From positions 15,273 through 79,272 of the forward strand of contig UQGM01000007.1 in assembly GCA_900540535.1 (NCBI GenBank): 64,000 nt of DNA. Reading direction: 5' to 3'. Below, piece after piece: positions 37,139 through 46,493 of this stretch. Source of the stretch: an uncultured Oscillospiraceae bacterium. Its GTDB lineage: Bacteria; Bacillota; Clostridia; Oscillospirales; Acutalibacteraceae. Positions within the stretch are counted from its first letter, which is position 1; each line of letters starts with the position of its first letter. Below the pieces are notes generated by a model. The model was given only the letters and a program-made list of their open reading frames with translations, made no database searches and was not told the DNA's origin. The translations under genes and the position numbers were made by a program.

Positions 37139-37675
37139 TTGAAAAGACAAAGTACTAAGGTTGCGCTTTGCGGAATAATATCTTCGGTTTCAGTAGTTCT
37201 TATGTTTATGACCGGATTGTTTCCGTTTTTAACCTATACGCTCCCTGCGGTTTCGGGAGCACTTTTGTCTATACTTGTTATAGAAATTAATAAAAAGTGG
37301 GCTACTGGAGCTTATGTTGCAATAAGCCTGCTGTCAATACTCATTGTAGCCGATAAAGAGGCTGCAATGTTTTTTGTCGCCTTTTTCGGTTATTATCCTA
37401 TAATTAAAGAAGTAATCGAAAGGAAACTCTCAAAATTTTTTGAATGGATAGTAAAACTACTGCTTTTTAACTTTACGGCAGTGGCTGCTTATGCGATTAT
37501 CATCTATGTTTTTGGCATACCTTTTGATGAACTAGAGGAATACGGCAAATATTCTGCATTAATACTTTTAGCTATGGGAAATGTAATTTTCCTTCTTTAT
37601 GATTATTGCATGACTTCACTTATTACTTTATATTACAAGAAATGGCAAAAAAGGTTTCATAGTTTATTTAAATAA
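37139..37675 (+). CDS. Small polytopic membrane protein
   Basis: A 178-residue protein with five to six hydrophobic segments (about 8-27, 28-47, 52-68, 72-90, 100-122, 133-155). Size and hydropathy resemble substrate-binding S components of ECF transporters, but no diagnostic motif was seen and that reading is tentative. TTG 37139 has GGGGGAAG upstream. It follows the J-like gene by 22 bases and precedes a secreted protein gene by 66 bases. Confidence 0.6.
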   Translation: MKRQSTKVALCGIISSVSVVLMFMTGLFPFLTYTLPAVSGALLSILVIEINKKWATGAYVAISLLSILIVADKEAAMFFVAFFGYYPIIKEVIERKLSKFFEWIVKLLLFNFTAVAAYAIIIYVFGIPFDELEEYGKYSALILLAMGNVIFLLYDYCMTSLITLYYKKWQKRFHSLFK

Positions 37676-37741
37676 CTTCACTTTTTGTCGATAAAAGAGT
37701 ATTATAGCATTATAATATTACCTTATGGGGTTTGTGTTGTA

Positions 37742-38611
37742 ATGAATTTTAAAAAGATTATTTCTTTCATTCTACTGTTGGTAGTTGTATTTGGCTTATG
37801 TAAAAATTTATTTGTGTCGTATGCCGCTGAAAACAGCGGTTATGTTATATTGCTTAATAATGACAGTGCACCTATTTCTTTTGCCGGCATGAAATATACT
37901 GTGGATAGTGATTTAAAAAGTGTATCTGTTGAATTTCAGATGACAGATGCCCACTTATTTAAAGGCCAGCAAGGCGTTATATTAACAGTAATTTGCGGTG
38001 ATCAAAGAGATACGGTACATATTGATGTTTATTCACCTACTGATGCCGATTCATCTTTTTTCTCTTTAAACAATGTGTACACTCAAGTAAACACTTATGA
38101 CAGTCATACAAACGTAAAAATAAATTTTAAACTCAGCTTAGATGAAGAGCTGAAAGATAAGCTGTTATTCAAAATGCAGTTTACTGATGCTGCGGGAGCA
38201 TTGAGCAAAGAAATTTATTATATTTTATATAGTCCAGATGAAACCACAGAGAAGACCACAAAACCTAAAGATAGCACCACGCATAAATTAACTGAAAGTT
38301 CAAATGATAACAGACAAACTTCAGGATTATCTTTGCCTAATTCTAAAGAACATAATTATAAATTTCCTGATTTAGGAATTTCATATAGTAATTATTACAA
38401 CGATGCTGAGGGAAGTCAATTCTCATCTTCTCAGCACGATTCTGGAATTTTTTCTAATGATTTTAATGGTACTACAACCGCTGATATATTAAGCGATAAA
38501 AATGATGCTTTCGGTCTGCGGCAGATATTTGCAATAATTCTTTCAATATCTCTTGTTGCTGCAGCCGTTGTATGCATAATAATTGGAATAAAAAGAAACA
38601 AGGTGACGTAA
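37742..38611 (+). CDS. Membrane-anchored extracellular protein of unknown function
   Basis: A 289-residue surface protein. It has a signal peptide (1-29, KK then hydrophobic stretch, probable cleavage near YAA-EN), a beta-rich ectodomain (30-165), a Thr/Lys/Ser-rich low-complexity stalk (170-255) and one C-terminal membrane segment (about 256-282) followed by KRNKVT. There is no LPXTG motif. ATG 37742 is chosen because the signal peptide starts there; the frame is open back to 37685. A TATAAT at 37711-37716 might be a -10 box, without a good -35. Product sits just before a MATE exporter, three bases apart. Codon use seems more AT-rich than in the flanking housekeeping genes. Confidence 0.65.
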   Translation: MNFKKIISFILLLVVVFGLCKNLFVSYAAENSGYVILLNNDSAPISFAGMKYTVDSDLKSVSVEFQMTDAHLFKGQQGVILTVICGDQRDTVHIDVYSPTDADSSFFSLNNVYTQVNTYDSHTNVKINFKLSLDEELKDKLLFKMQFTDAAGALSKEIYYILYSPDETTEKTTKPKDSTTHKLTESSNDNRQTSGLSLPNSKEHNYKFPDLGISYSNYYNDAEGSQFSSSQHDSGIFSNDFNGTTTADILSDKNDAFGLRQIFAIILSISLVAAAVVCIIIGIKRNKVT

Positions 38612-38614
38612 GTT

Positions 38615-39979
38615 TTGGCAAAAAGACAAACAGATTTGGGAAAAGACAAAATAGGAGGTCTGATAATTAGGCTTGCAGTTCCGTCAATAGCTGCACAGCT
38701 TGTAAATGCACTGTATAACATAGTAGATAGAATCTACATAGGTCATATTGACGTTATAGGTTCTACTGCCCTTACGGGTGTAGGAGTAACCTTTCCGCTG
38801 ATTTTAATTATTTCTGCTTTCAGCGCTTTGATAGGTATGGGCGGAGCTCCGAGAGCAGCAATAAAAATGGGCGCCGGAGATAATGAAGGTGCAGAAAAGA
38901 TCCTTGGCAACTGTACAAGTGTGTTAATTGGATTATCTGTAGTACTTACAACAGTCTTTATGATTTTTAGAGATCCGCTTTTGATGGCTTTCGGTGCTTC
39001 TGAAAATACCATCGGTTATGCATCTGATTACATGGAGATCTATCTCATCGGTACTATATCAGTTCAGCTTGCTCTTGGTCTTAATTCCTTTATTTCTACT
39101 CAGGGTTTTGCAACAATAAGTATGGCAACTGTCCTGATAGGAGCAGTGACAAATATTGTTCTTGATCCTGTATTCATCTATGGTTTTAATATGGGCGTAA
39201 AAGGCGCTGCAATCGCCACTATACTTTCTCAGACACTTTCTGCAATTTGGGTGGTTATATTCCTTACCGGTAAAAAGACAAAGATAAAAATTAAGCTTTC
39301 AAACTTTAAGCCGGAAAGAAAAGTTGTTTTCCCGGCTCTTGCTCTGGGACTTTCTCCATTCATTATGCAGAGTACAGAAAGCCTAGTTGTTGTTACACTC
39401 AATTCTTCTCTTCAAGGCTACGGAGGAGATCTTGCTGTTGGAGCTATGACTATAATCAGCAGTATTATGCAGCTCGTTTATCTTCCTATGCAGGGACTTG
39501 CTCAGGGTGCTCAGCCGATTATCAGTTATAACTATGGCGCAGGTAATAAGGAACGTGTAAAAAAAGCCTTTAAAATGTTTATTACTATCTCGTTATCTTA
39601 TTCGGTAGTAATGTGGCTTTTTGTTATGCTTTTGCCTCAGCTTCTTGTACGCATATTTACAAGCGATGCGCAGCTAATGGAAACAGCCTCATGGGCTTTG
39701 AGAATTTATATGGCGGGAATATTTGCCCTTGGAGCTCAGACTGCCTGTCAGCAAACCTTTGTTTCACTTGGCCAGGCAAATGTATCAATAATATTGGCTC
39801 TTTTAAGGAAAATTATCTTACTTATACCTTTGGTATACATTCTTCCGTTGTTCCTTGCAGATAAGGTCTTGGGTGTATTCCTGGCAGAACCTTTTGCCGA
39901 TGTTATTGCAGCAACAGTTACAACAATTGTATTTGCGGTTAAATTCCCGAAGATTCTCAAAAACAAAGTCATTGATTAA
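38615..39979 (+). CDS. MATE family multidrug/sodium antiporter
   Basis: A 454-residue, twelve-segment membrane protein of the MATE superfamily, exporting organic cations or drugs in exchange for Na+ or H+. The start GGLIIRLAVPSIAAQLVNALYNIVDRIYIG-like pattern, GMGGAPRAAIKMG near 72 and PMQGLAQGAQPIISYNYGAG near 290 are typical of the clostridial (DinF/NorM-like) branch. TTG 38615 has AAGGTGA upstream. Substrate cannot be told. Confidence 0.92.
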   Translation: MAKRQTDLGKDKIGGLIIRLAVPSIAAQLVNALYNIVDRIYIGHIDVIGSTALTGVGVTFPLILIISAFSALIGMGGAPRAAIKMGAGDNEGAEKILGNCTSVLIGLSVVLTTVFMIFRDPLLMAFGASENTIGYASDYMEIYLIGTISVQLALGLNSFISTQGFATISMATVLIGAVTNIVLDPVFIYGFNMGVKGAAIATILSQTLSAIWVVIFLTGKKTKIKIKLSNFKPERKVVFPALALGLSPFIMQSTESLVVVTLNSSLQGYGGDLAVGAMTIISSIMQLVYLPMQGLAQGAQPIISYNYGAGNKERVKKAFKMFITISLSYSVVMWLFVMLLPQLLVRIFTSDAQLMETASWALRIYMAGIFALGAQTACQQTFVSLGQANVSIILALLRKIILLIPLVYILPLFLADKVLGVFLAEPFADVIAATVTTIVFAVKFPKILKNKVID

Positions 39980-39996
39980 TGACAAAATCAAATATA

Positions 39997-40031
39997 TAAA
40001 AAATGTCTGCTTTCTAAGCGGACATTTTTTA
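39997..40031 (+). terminator. Terminator after the MATE gene
   Basis: AAAATGTCTGCTT (about 39999-40012) and AAGCGGACATTTT form a long stem with one G-U pair and a three-base loop, then T-run. Flanking A-run makes it potentially bidirectional. Confidence 0.85.
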
Positions 40032-40088
40032 TGCTCTTGCCAATTTTAATTTTTTGATTTAAAATGTACAGCGCAAAGGAGAAAAAAT

Positions 40089-42023
40089 ATGGCTTTACTT
40101 AATGTATATAATTTAAAAATGGAATTTGGTGAGAGATTACTGTTTTCCGGTGCATCTTTTGAAATAGGCGATTACGATAAAGTAGGAGTAATAGGTGCCA
40201 ACGGAACAGGAAAAACCACTCTTTTCAAACTTATAACCGGAGAAATGCAGCCAAGTGCAGGAGAGATATATAAATCAAAAAATGCAGTTGTAGGTTATAT
40301 GGAGCAGCACGCTTGTTCTGACAGCAGCCGTTCTCTCTATTCAGAGGTTCTTACAGTTTTCGAGCCTCTCATGAAAATGGAAGATGAGCTTGAAGAGATT
40401 GCTTTTAAAATAGAAACTCAGGGTGCTGATGATGCGATTTTAGAGCGTCAAGCGCATCTTACGGAAAGATTTGAAAGAGATGGCGGTTTGACTTTCAGAA
40501 GCAGAGCAAAGGCAGCAATAATTGGCTTGGGCTTTTCTGAAAAAGATATGGATTTGCCATGCGGCAAACTTAGCGGAGGACAGCGTTCAAAAATCAGTTT
40601 GGCTAAGCTGCTTTTGTCAGGAGCAAATTTTCTTCTTTTGGATGAGCCTACGAACCATTTGGATATTAAAAGCGTAGAATGGCTTGAGGATTTTCTTAAA
40701 AATTTCAGCGGCGGATGTCTGATTATTTCCCACGACCGATATTTTCTTGATAAAGTTACTGATAAAACTATGATGATAGAAAATAAACGTGTTAATTTTG
40801 GAAACCGCAGTTATTCGGGCTTTATACAGCTGAGGGAAGAACAGAGAGAAATAGAACTGCGCCATTATGAAAACACAATGAAAGAGGCTCACAGAATAGA
40901 GGGGATAATAGAGCAGCAACGGCGTTGGAACCGTGAACGGAATATAAGAATGGCTGAAAGCAAACAAAAGCAGCTCGACCGTCTTCTTGAAAATGTAGAG
41001 AAGCCTGAAAGTGAAGCAAAAACTCTTGATTTTAAATTTTCTGCTTCACAGGTAAGCGGCAATGAGGTTTTGAACGCCGATAATCTTTCAAAATCCTTTG
41101 GAGATAAAAAGATTTTCTCTGATATTTCCTTCCAGATATTGCGAAATGAAAAAGTTTTTTTGCTCGGTGAGAATGGATGCGGAAAAACAACGCTTTTCAA
41201 AATGATTTTAGGAACCTATCCGTGTGATAATGGCACCGTAAAACTTGGAGCAAATGTTAAAATAGGATATTTCGACCAAACCCTTGAGAGCCTTAATAAT
41301 AACGCAACGGTTTTATCTGAAATCTGGGATTGTTATCCCGCTATGACCGAAACCGCTGTGCGAAGTGCATTAGCAGCATTTTTGTTTATGGGAGACGATA
41401 TAAGTAAACGCATTTCTTCTCTCAGCGGCGGCGAAAAGGCGAGAGTAGCACTTCTTAAGCTTATGCTCTCAGGAGCAAATTTTCTGCTCCTTGACGAACC
41501 TACAAACCATCTTGATATTTCTTCCCGTGAAGCCCTTGAAAATGCCATAGCCGGGTATGACGGAACAGTTTTCGCAATATCCCACGACCGATATTTCATA
41601 AATAAGCTTGCAGACAGAATCTTGTGGATGAATAAAAGCGGAATAGAAAAGTATCAGGGAGATTATGACTATTTCGCCGAAAAACGTGCCACAAAGGAAG
41701 CGGAGGTAAATGAGACTAAAGAACAAAATAAAAAGCCAAAAGTCAATTTATATGTTCTGCGAAAAGAAGCTGAAAGCGAGAAAAGAAAGCTAAATACAGC
41801 AATAAAAAAATGTGAAAATGAAATAGAAGAGACAGAAGCGGAAATAGAAAAATTAAATTCCGATTTAGCAGATCCTGAAATTTCTTCAAATTACGAAGAT
41901 GTTATGGAACTCACAGAGAAGCTTGATGAGGCAACAAAAAATCTTGATAGACTTTATGGGCTGTGGGATGAGCTTCATGAAAAGCTGGATAAAATTACAA
42001 TGGAAATAAATACTGAGTATTGA
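40089..42023 (+). CDS. ABC-F family ATPase (ribosome-associated)
   Basis: A 644-residue soluble protein with two ABC domains and no membrane part. Domain one has Walker A GANGTGKTT near 36 and LSGGQRSK near 160; a charged linker (about 235-325) follows; domain two has GENGCGKTT near 363 and LSGGEKAR near 445; both Walker B strands read LLLDEPTNHLD. A C-terminal coiled coil spans about 545-644. This is the Uup/YfmR/YdiF-type layout; such proteins act in the ribosome E site during translation stalling. Which subfamily, and whether it gives antibiotic resistance, is not determinable here. SD AAAGGAG; promoter for ribU begins in its stop codon. Confidence 0.93.
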   Translation: MALLNVYNLKMEFGERLLFSGASFEIGDYDKVGVIGANGTGKTTLFKLITGEMQPSAGEIYKSKNAVVGYMEQHACSDSSRSLYSEVLTVFEPLMKMEDELEEIAFKIETQGADDAILERQAHLTERFERDGGLTFRSRAKAAIIGLGFSEKDMDLPCGKLSGGQRSKISLAKLLLSGANFLLLDEPTNHLDIKSVEWLEDFLKNFSGGCLIISHDRYFLDKVTDKTMMIENKRVNFGNRSYSGFIQLREEQREIELRHYENTMKEAHRIEGIIEQQRRWNRERNIRMAESKQKQLDRLLENVEKPESEAKTLDFKFSASQVSGNEVLNADNLSKSFGDKKIFSDISFQILRNEKVFLLGENGCGKTTLFKMILGTYPCDNGTVKLGANVKIGYFDQTLESLNNNATVLSEIWDCYPAMTETAVRSALAAFLFMGDDISKRISSLSGGEKARVALLKLMLSGANFLLLDEPTNHLDISSREALENAIAGYDGTVFAISHDRYFINKLADRILWMNKSGIEKYQGDYDYFAEKRATKEAEVNETKEQNKKPKVNLYVLRKEAESEKRKLNTAIKKCENEIEETEAEIEKLNSDLADPEISSNYEDVMELTEKLDEATKNLDRLYGLWDELHEKLDKITMEINTEY

Positions 42024-42048
42024 CAGTAAATTTCTATAGTGGTATTAT
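42020..42048 (+). promoter_or_regulatory. Promoter of the FMN riboswitch-ribU unit
   Basis: TTGACA (42020-42025), 17-base spacer, TATTAT (42043-42048): near-consensus SigA promoter. Its -35 overlaps the stop codon of the ABC-F gene. Confidence 0.8.
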
Positions 42049-42067
42049 TATTTACAAGTTAATAGCT

Positions 42068-42186
42068 GTCTTCAGGGCGGGGTGAAATTCCCCACCGGCA
42101 GTAATGGGCAAACGCCTTAGCCTGCGAGCGAAAGCTGATTTCGGTGAGATTCCGAAGCCGACGGTAAAGTCCGGATGAAAGAAGCG
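42068..42186 (+). ncRNA. FMN riboswitch (RFN element)
   Basis: Conserved RFN core blocks are all readable: TTCAGGGCGGGGTGAAATTC, CCCACCGGCAGTAA, GCCTGCGAGCG, TCGGTGAGATTCCGAAGCCG, ACGGTAAAGTCCGGATGAAAG, with the closing helix CTTC (42070-42073)/GAAG (42181-42184). It binds flavin mononucleotide. A terminator follows 18 bases on, so ligand binding should stop transcription before ribU. Confidence 0.97.
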
Positions 42187-42203
42187 GCACCCGATACGTG
42201 CTA

Positions 42204-42236
42204 AAAGCCCTGCTTTATTTGCAGGGCTTTTTTTGT
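42204..42236 (+). terminator. FMN riboswitch expression-platform terminator
   Basis: Ten-base perfect stem AAAGCCCTGC (42204-42213) / GCAGGGCTTT (42221-42230), seven-base loop, then T-run, between the aptamer and ribU. Formation when FMN is bound would turn off ribU. Confidence 0.9.
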
Positions 42237-42267
42237 TGACAGCGTTACGAAAGGAGATTTTGTAAAT

Positions 42268-42873
42268 ATGTCAGCAGCAAAAAAAACAGAAAAACTTGTA
42301 CTCTTAGGAATCTTTTCCGCAATGGCCTTTGTCCTGTATCTTTTGGAATTCCCGATTCTGCCAAGCCTTGGTCATTTGAAGCTTGATTTAAGCGATTTCC
42401 CAGCGCTGATCGGTTCAGTTTTCTTCGGACCGGTTTTCGGAGTAATAGTTGAGTTAATAAAAAACATACTTGAGCTTATTTTCAAAGGCATCGGTACACA
42501 GATGGGATTTGGTAATATAATGAACTTCATTGTCGGTTGCTCATATATTGTTCCGTTTTCTCTTATTTTCAGAAAATATGCTTTCGGCAAAGATGTTGAT
42601 AAGAAGAGGAGAGCGACTTTTGCAGTCGTTGGAGGAATTGTCGGAATTATCAGCATAATTGTTTTAGGCATAGGTTCCAATTACTTTATTGACCCATTGT
42701 TCTTTAAATATTTCCTCGGTATTGAGCTGACTAGCGATGCTCTTTGGGGAGCCATTTGGGGCGCTACTGCTCTTAATGCAATAAAGGGAGTAATGCTTGC
42801 AGTGGCCGGTTATCCGCTTATGCTTGTGCTTTCAAAATATGCAGGCAGAGTTTTCAAATTCAGTAACAAGTAA
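42268..42873 (+). CDS. ribU: Riboflavin ECF transporter substrate-binding subunit
   Basis: S component of an energy-coupling-factor transporter that captures riboflavin at the membrane and uses shared EcfA/EcfT modules for uptake. The 201-residue protein has six hydrophobic segments and the RibU-like segments LEFPILPSLGHLKLDLSDFPALIG (about 26-50) and GNIMNFIVG (about 84). The FMN riboswitch directly upstream strongly supports the riboflavin assignment. SD AAAGGAGA precedes ATG 42268. No EcfA or EcfT gene lies nearby, as expected for a group II ECF system. Confidence 0.93.
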   Translation: MSAAKKTEKLVLLGIFSAMAFVLYLLEFPILPSLGHLKLDLSDFPALIGSVFFGPVFGVIVELIKNILELIFKGIGTQMGFGNIMNFIVGCSYIVPFSLIFRKYAFGKDVDKKRRATFAVVGGIVGIISIIVLGIGSNYFIDPLFFKYFLGIELTSDALWGAIWGATALNAIKGVMLAVAGYPLMLVLSKYAGRVFKFSNK

Positions 42874-42930
42874 ACTTTTTTCAAATTAAGAATAATTTAC
42901 CGTCTGAAGGTCGAAAATGAGTTTTTACTG

Positions 42931-42959
42931 TTGACTTTTGACCGCAGATGTTGTATTAT
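42931..42959 (+). promoter_or_regulatory. Promoter of the SAM riboswitch-metK unit
   Basis: TTGACT (42931-42936), 17-base spacer, TATTAT (42954-42959). The start would be near 42966, just before the aptamer. Confidence 0.78.
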
Positions 42960-42973
42960 TAGCTCAAACTTAA

Positions 42974-43073
42974 TACCTTATTTAGAGTGGCTGAGGGGAT
43001 AGGCCCTGTGAAGCCCGGCAACCTGCTTTGAGCAAGGTGCCAATTCCTACGGTATTAACCGAAAGATAAGGTT
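42974..43073 (+). ncRNA. SAM-I riboswitch (S-box)
   Basis: Canonical S-box sequence: CTTATTTAGAGTGGCTGAGG, GGCCCTGTGAAGCCCGGCAA, CAAGGTGCCAATTCC, GATAAGG, with helix P1 from CCTTAT (42976-42981) and ATAAGG (43066-43071). It senses S-adenosylmethionine. ACCTTAT at 43082-43088 can instead pair with ATAAGGT (43066-43072), giving the antiterminator alternative. Confidence 0.96.
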
Positions 43074-43088
43074 ATAAATTCACCTTAT

Positions 43089-43122
43089 AAGCACCCGCGG
43101 TTAGTTGCGAGTGCTTTATTTG
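43089..43122 (+). terminator. SAM riboswitch expression-platform terminator
   Basis: AAGCACCCGC (43089-43098) pairs with GCGAGTGCTT (43107-43116) apart from one internal mismatch, followed by a T-rich stretch. It lies between aptamer and metK and overlaps the antiterminator strand at its left edge, the usual switch layout. Confidence 0.82.
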
Positions 43123-43159
43123 TGTGATAATGTAATTTTTTATCAAAGGAGTTAAAGAA

Positions 43160-44356
43160 ATGGCAAGACATCTTTTCACTTCTGAGTCAGTAACAGAAGG
43201 ACATCCCGATAAAATCTGCGACCAGATTTCCGATGCGGTTCTGGATGCAATTTTCTCAAAAGATCCCCAGGCAAGAGTAGCCTGTGAAACAACATGTACA
43301 ACAGGTCAGATACTTGTTATGGGCGAAATCAGCACTACAAGCAAGCCTGATATTGCAAAAATTGCAAGAGAGGTTGTATGTGAAATCGGATATGATGACG
43401 CAACAAAGGGATTTGACGGAAACAGCTGTGCAGTGCTTACAGCTATCGACGAGCAGTCTCCTGATATCGCTATGGGCGTTGATAAATCATATGAGCTTAA
43501 AGGCGGCGAAGAGGACGCTTATAACCTTAACGGTGCAGGCGACCAGGGTATGATGTTCGGCTTCGCTTGTGACGAAACTCCTGAGCTTATGCCCATGCCT
43601 ATTGCACTTGCTCATAAGCTTGCAATGCGTCTTACTGCTGTGAGAAAGGATGGAACTCTTCCTTATCTTCGTCCCGACGGAAAGACTCAGGTTACAATTG
43701 AGTATGATGAGAACGATAATCCTGTAAGAGTTGATACAATTGTTGTTTCATCTCAGCACAGTGATGATGTTTCTCTTGAGCAGATAAGAGCAGATATTGT
43801 TGAGCATGTTGTAAAGCCCATAGTTCCCGCAGAGCTTATGGATGATCACACAATAATCTATGTAAATCCCACAGGACGTTTTGTAAAGGGCGGTCCCGCA
43901 GCAGACAGTGGACTTACAGGAAGAAAGATTATAGTTGATACATACGGCGGATATTCACGTCACGGCGGCGGAGCTTTCTCAGGCAAGGATCCGACAAAGG
44001 TTGACCGTTCAGCTGCTTATGCAGCACGCTATGTTGCAAAGAATATTGTTGCTGCAAAGCTTGCAAAGAAATGTGAGATTCAGCTTGCTTATGCAATCGG
44101 CGTTGCAAAGCCTGTTTCAGTAATGGTTGATACATTCGGTACAGGCGTTATTCCGGATGATACTCTCAGCGAGATTGTTGAAGAGGCATTCGATTTAAGA
44201 CCTGCTGCAATCATTGATTCTCTTGACCTTCGCAGACCTATTTACCGTCAGGTCGCTGCATACGGTCATATGGGAAGAACTGATATTGATCTTCCCTGGG
44301 AGAAAACAGACAAGATTGAAGTTCTCAAAGAGCTCTCCGGCGTCAACAACATCTAA
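43160..44356 (+). CDS. metK: S-adenosylmethionine synthetase
   Basis: Makes SAM from methionine and ATP. The 398-residue protein shows [19 protein letters not shown] near the N terminus, [10 protein letters not shown] near 125 and [19 protein letters not shown] near 270 (phosphate-binding loop), all diagnostic. Length is standard. SD AAAGGAG. Controlled by the SAM-I riboswitch directly upstream, giving product feedback. A terminator follows, so it is monocistronic. Confidence 0.98.
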   Translation: MARHLFTSESVTEGHPDKICDQISDAVLDAIFSKDPQARVACETTCTTGQILVMGEISTTSKPDIAKIAREVVCEIGYDDATKGFDGNSCAVLTAIDEQSPDIAMGVDKSYELKGGEEDAYNLNGAGDQGMMFGFACDETPELMPMPIALAHKLAMRLTAVRKDGTLPYLRPDGKTQVTIEYDENDNPVRVDTIVVSSQHSDDVSLEQIRADIVEHVVKPIVPAELMDDHTIIYVNPTGRFVKGGPAADSGLTGRKIIVDTYGGYSRHGGGAFSGKDPTKVDRSAAYAARYVAKNIVAAKLAKKCEIQLAYAIGVAKPVSVMVDTFGTGVIPDDTLSEIVEEAFDLRPAAIIDSLDLRRPIYRQVAAYGHMGRTDIDLPWEKTDKIEVLKELSGVNNI

Positions 44357-44368
44357 TTTTATAAGTGA

Positions 44369-44402
44369 TTTCAGACCGGCTCACGTCGGTCTGATTTATT
44401 TT
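44369..44402 (+). terminator. Terminator after metK
   Basis: TCAGACCG (44371-44378) pairs with CGGTCTGA (44387-44394), eight-base loop, T-rich tail. The next promoter begins at its end. Confidence 0.85.
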
Positions 44403-44404
44403 AT

Positions 44405-44434
44405 TTGACAAACGTATATGAAAATTGGTAAAAT
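44405..44434 (+). promoter_or_regulatory. Promoter of the yicC-remA-gmk cluster
   Basis: Consensus TTGACA (44405-44410), 18-base spacer, TAAAAT (44429-44434). It sits between the metK terminator and yicC and may drive much of the 13-kb cluster. Confidence 0.7.
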
Positions 44435-44479
44435 ATATTAAATATCAAAATAAAGTAAATACTACGGGTGATTACTAAA

Positions 44480-45358
44480 ATGATTAGAAGTATGACAGGA
44501 TACGGCAGAGCTCAGGATACCGTTGACGGTATGAGCATCACCTTTGAAATAAAAAGCGTAAATCATCGCTATTTCGAATTCAGTTCACGTGTTCCGAGAG
44601 CATACGGATTTATTGAAGAAAAACTTAAATCTTATGTTCAGTCACGTATCTCAAGAGGCAAAACTGAATGTTTTGTACAGATTGAAGCTTTGGAAGACGA
44701 AGCAGCTGAGGTAACTGTAAACCATTCCTTAGCAGCAGGATATTTTCAGGCTCTTAGAGAAATTGCAGATAAGTATGAAGTAAGAAATGATATTTCAGTT
44801 TCGACTCTTACAAGGTTCAGCGATATTCTCACCGTTCATAAAGCGGAAGCCGATGAAGAAAAAATCTGGAATGCAGTAAAGACTGTCCTTGAAAAAGCTG
44901 TCAATTCATTTATTGATATGAGAGAGCGTGAAGGTGTAAAGCTTCGTGAAGACATCAGCAGCAGAGCAGATTTGATTCTCACCTTTGTTGAGTTTATTGA
45001 AGAGCGATCACCGCAGACTGTTAAAGAGTATCACGAAAAGCTTGTTGCACGGATGAAAGAGCTTTTAGGCGATGTCCATATAGATGAGCAGAGAGTTTTG
45101 ACAGAAGCTGCTGTTTTTGCTGATAAAGTAGCTGTCGCTGAAGAAACAGTAAGACTCAGAAGCCATATTGATCAGCTTAAAATGTTCCTTCAGTCGAAGG
45201 ATGCTATCGGACGCAAAATGGACTTTTTGGTTCAGGAAATGAACAGAGAGGCCAATACAATCGGTTCCAAGGCCCAGGATGTTGAAATCGCCTCTAAGGT
45301 TATTGATATTAAAGCTGAGGTCGAAAAGATAAGAGAACAGGTTCAGAATATTGAATAA
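44480..45358 (+). CDS. yicC: YicC/YloC family endoribonuclease
   Basis: A 292-residue protein starting MIRSMTGYGRA, the family hallmark, with the conserved C-terminal block GRKMDFLVQEMNREANTIGSK near 247. YicC-type proteins have been reported as endoribonucleases affecting RNA turnover; the precise role in Clostridia is uncertain. ATG 44480 has GGGTGAT eight bases upstream; GTG 44468 lies inside that site. First gene of the cluster matching the Bacillus yloC-remA-gmk-rpoZ order. Confidence 0.93.
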   Translation: MIRSMTGYGRAQDTVDGMSITFEIKSVNHRYFEFSSRVPRAYGFIEEKLKSYVQSRISRGKTECFVQIEALEDEAAEVTVNHSLAAGYFQALREIADKYEVRNDISVSTLTRFSDILTVHKAEADEEKIWNAVKTVLEKAVNSFIDMREREGVKLREDISSRADLILTFVEFIEERSPQTVKEYHEKLVARMKELLGDVHIDEQRVLTEAAVFADKVAVAEETVRLRSHIDQLKMFLQSKDAIGRKMDFLVQEMNREANTIGSKAQDVEIASKVIDIKAEVEKIREQVQNIE

Positions 45359-45376
45359 TTTTATCGGAGGTAAAAG

Positions 45377-45661
45377 ATGAAGCTTATAAATATTGGTTTT
45401 GGCAATATGATAAATGCCAACCGACTTGTAGCGATAGTAAGTCCTGAGTCTGCTCCGATAAAAAGGATAATACAGGACAGTAAAGAGAAGGGAATGCTCA
45501 TCGACGCAACCCATGGCAGAAGAACAAGAGCGGTCATTATAACCGACAGCGATCATGTAATTCTTACTTATCTTCAGTCTGAGACAGTTGCCAACAGGCT
45601 TGTTGAGGGCGGAGATATAGATGATGCAGAACTTGAGGGAGGAGTTACAGAAGATGAATAA
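45377..45661 (+). CDS. remA: RemA-type regulatory protein (DUF370)
   Basis: A 94-residue protein of the RemA family: [34 protein letters not shown] start and [26 protein letters not shown] middle. In Bacillus it is a ring-forming DNA-binding activator of matrix and osmoprotection genes; in Clostridia the targets are unknown. SD CGGAGG. An acidic C-terminal tail ([17 protein letters not shown]) extends beyond the core. Overlaps gmk by eight bases. Confidence 0.92.
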   Translation: MKLINIGFGNMINANRLVAIVSPESAPIKRIIQDSKEKGMLIDATHGRRTRAVIITDSDHVILTYLQSETVANRLVEGGDIDDAELEGGVTEDE

Positions 45662-46265
45662 AAAAGGAATGCTTATTATTCTTTCCGGTCCTTCCGGTTC
45701 TGGAAAAGATACAATTTTGGCAGAGCTTAAAAAGCGTGATCAAAGCGTGCAGCTTTCGGTTTCGCTTACTACGAGAGCTCCCAGAGATTGGGAAATCGAC
45801 GGTTTTCACTATCATTTTGTAACCGAGGATGAGTTTAAACGCAGACTTGCCGATAACGATATCCTCGAATATGCAAAATATAGCGTAAACTATTATGGAA
45901 CACCAAAAGCTCCCGTTGATAAGTGGCTCAGTGAGGGAAAAAATGTGGTTTTAAAAATCGAGGTACAGGGTGCGCAGAAAATTCGTGAGATGTACCCCGA
46001 TGTAGTCAGCATTTTCCTCATGCCTCCGTCTATGCCGGTTCTTGAGCAACGTCTTCGCAACCGTGAGAGCGAGGATGAAGACGATATAAGACGCAGAATG
46101 GCAATTGCCAGGGATGAAATCAAGCGTTCCTGCGAATATGATTATATTGTGGTAAACGATGTCGTAGACTATGCAGTCAGCGATATTTGTGCTATTATTC
46201 AAGCAGAAGGATTAAAATCCAAAAGATTAACTGAAGAAATTGAAGAGGTGCTTACAAATGGTTAA
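45654..46265 (+). CDS. gmk: Guanylate kinase
   Basis: Phosphorylates GMP/dGMP to GDP/dGDP; it also sets GTP pools. The 203-residue protein has P-loop GPSGSGKDT near 11, [17 protein letters not shown] near 37 (GMP binding) and [10 protein letters not shown] near 101. ATG 45654 overlaps the remA stop by eight bases and has GGGAGGAG upstream. Overlaps rpoZ by eight bases at the other end. Confidence 0.97.
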   Translation: MNKKGMLIILSGPSGSGKDTILAELKKRDQSVQLSVSLTTRAPRDWEIDGFHYHFVTEDEFKRRLADNDILEYAKYSVNYYGTPKAPVDKWLSEGKNVVLKIEVQGAQKIREMYPDVVSIFLMPPSMPVLEQRLRNRESEDEDDIRRRMAIARDEIKRSCEYDYIVVNDVVDYAVSDICAIIQAEGLKSKRLTEEIEEVLTNG

Positions 46266-46467
46266 TTTTGATTTAAACAAGATTTTGAAAGGACATACAA
46301 GCCGTTATTCTCTTGTTATTGCTGTGGCAAAAAGAGCAAGAGAAATTTCAGAAGATGCCGCTGAGGCAGGCGATATTCTCATTGAGAAGCCTGTAAGTCT
46401 TGCAATTCAGGAAATTGCAGACGGTAAGTATGATATTGTAGAGCCTGAAGAAATCAGAGATATCTGA
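46258..46467 (+). CDS. rpoZ: RNA polymerase omega subunit
   Basis: Small 69-residue subunit that helps fold and hold the beta' chain. RYSLVIAVAKRAREI near 16 and EKPVSLAIQEIADGKY near 43 are the conserved omega motifs. ATG 46258 overlaps gmk by eight bases and has AAGAGGTG upstream. In Bacillus coaBC follows; here priA comes 26 bases later. Confidence 0.94.
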   Translation: MVNFDLNKILKGHTSRYSLVIAVAKRAREISEDAAEAGDILIEKPVSLAIQEIADGKYDIVEPEEIRDI

Positions 46468-46493
46468 TTTTATATTTGGGAGTTAATAATTCC

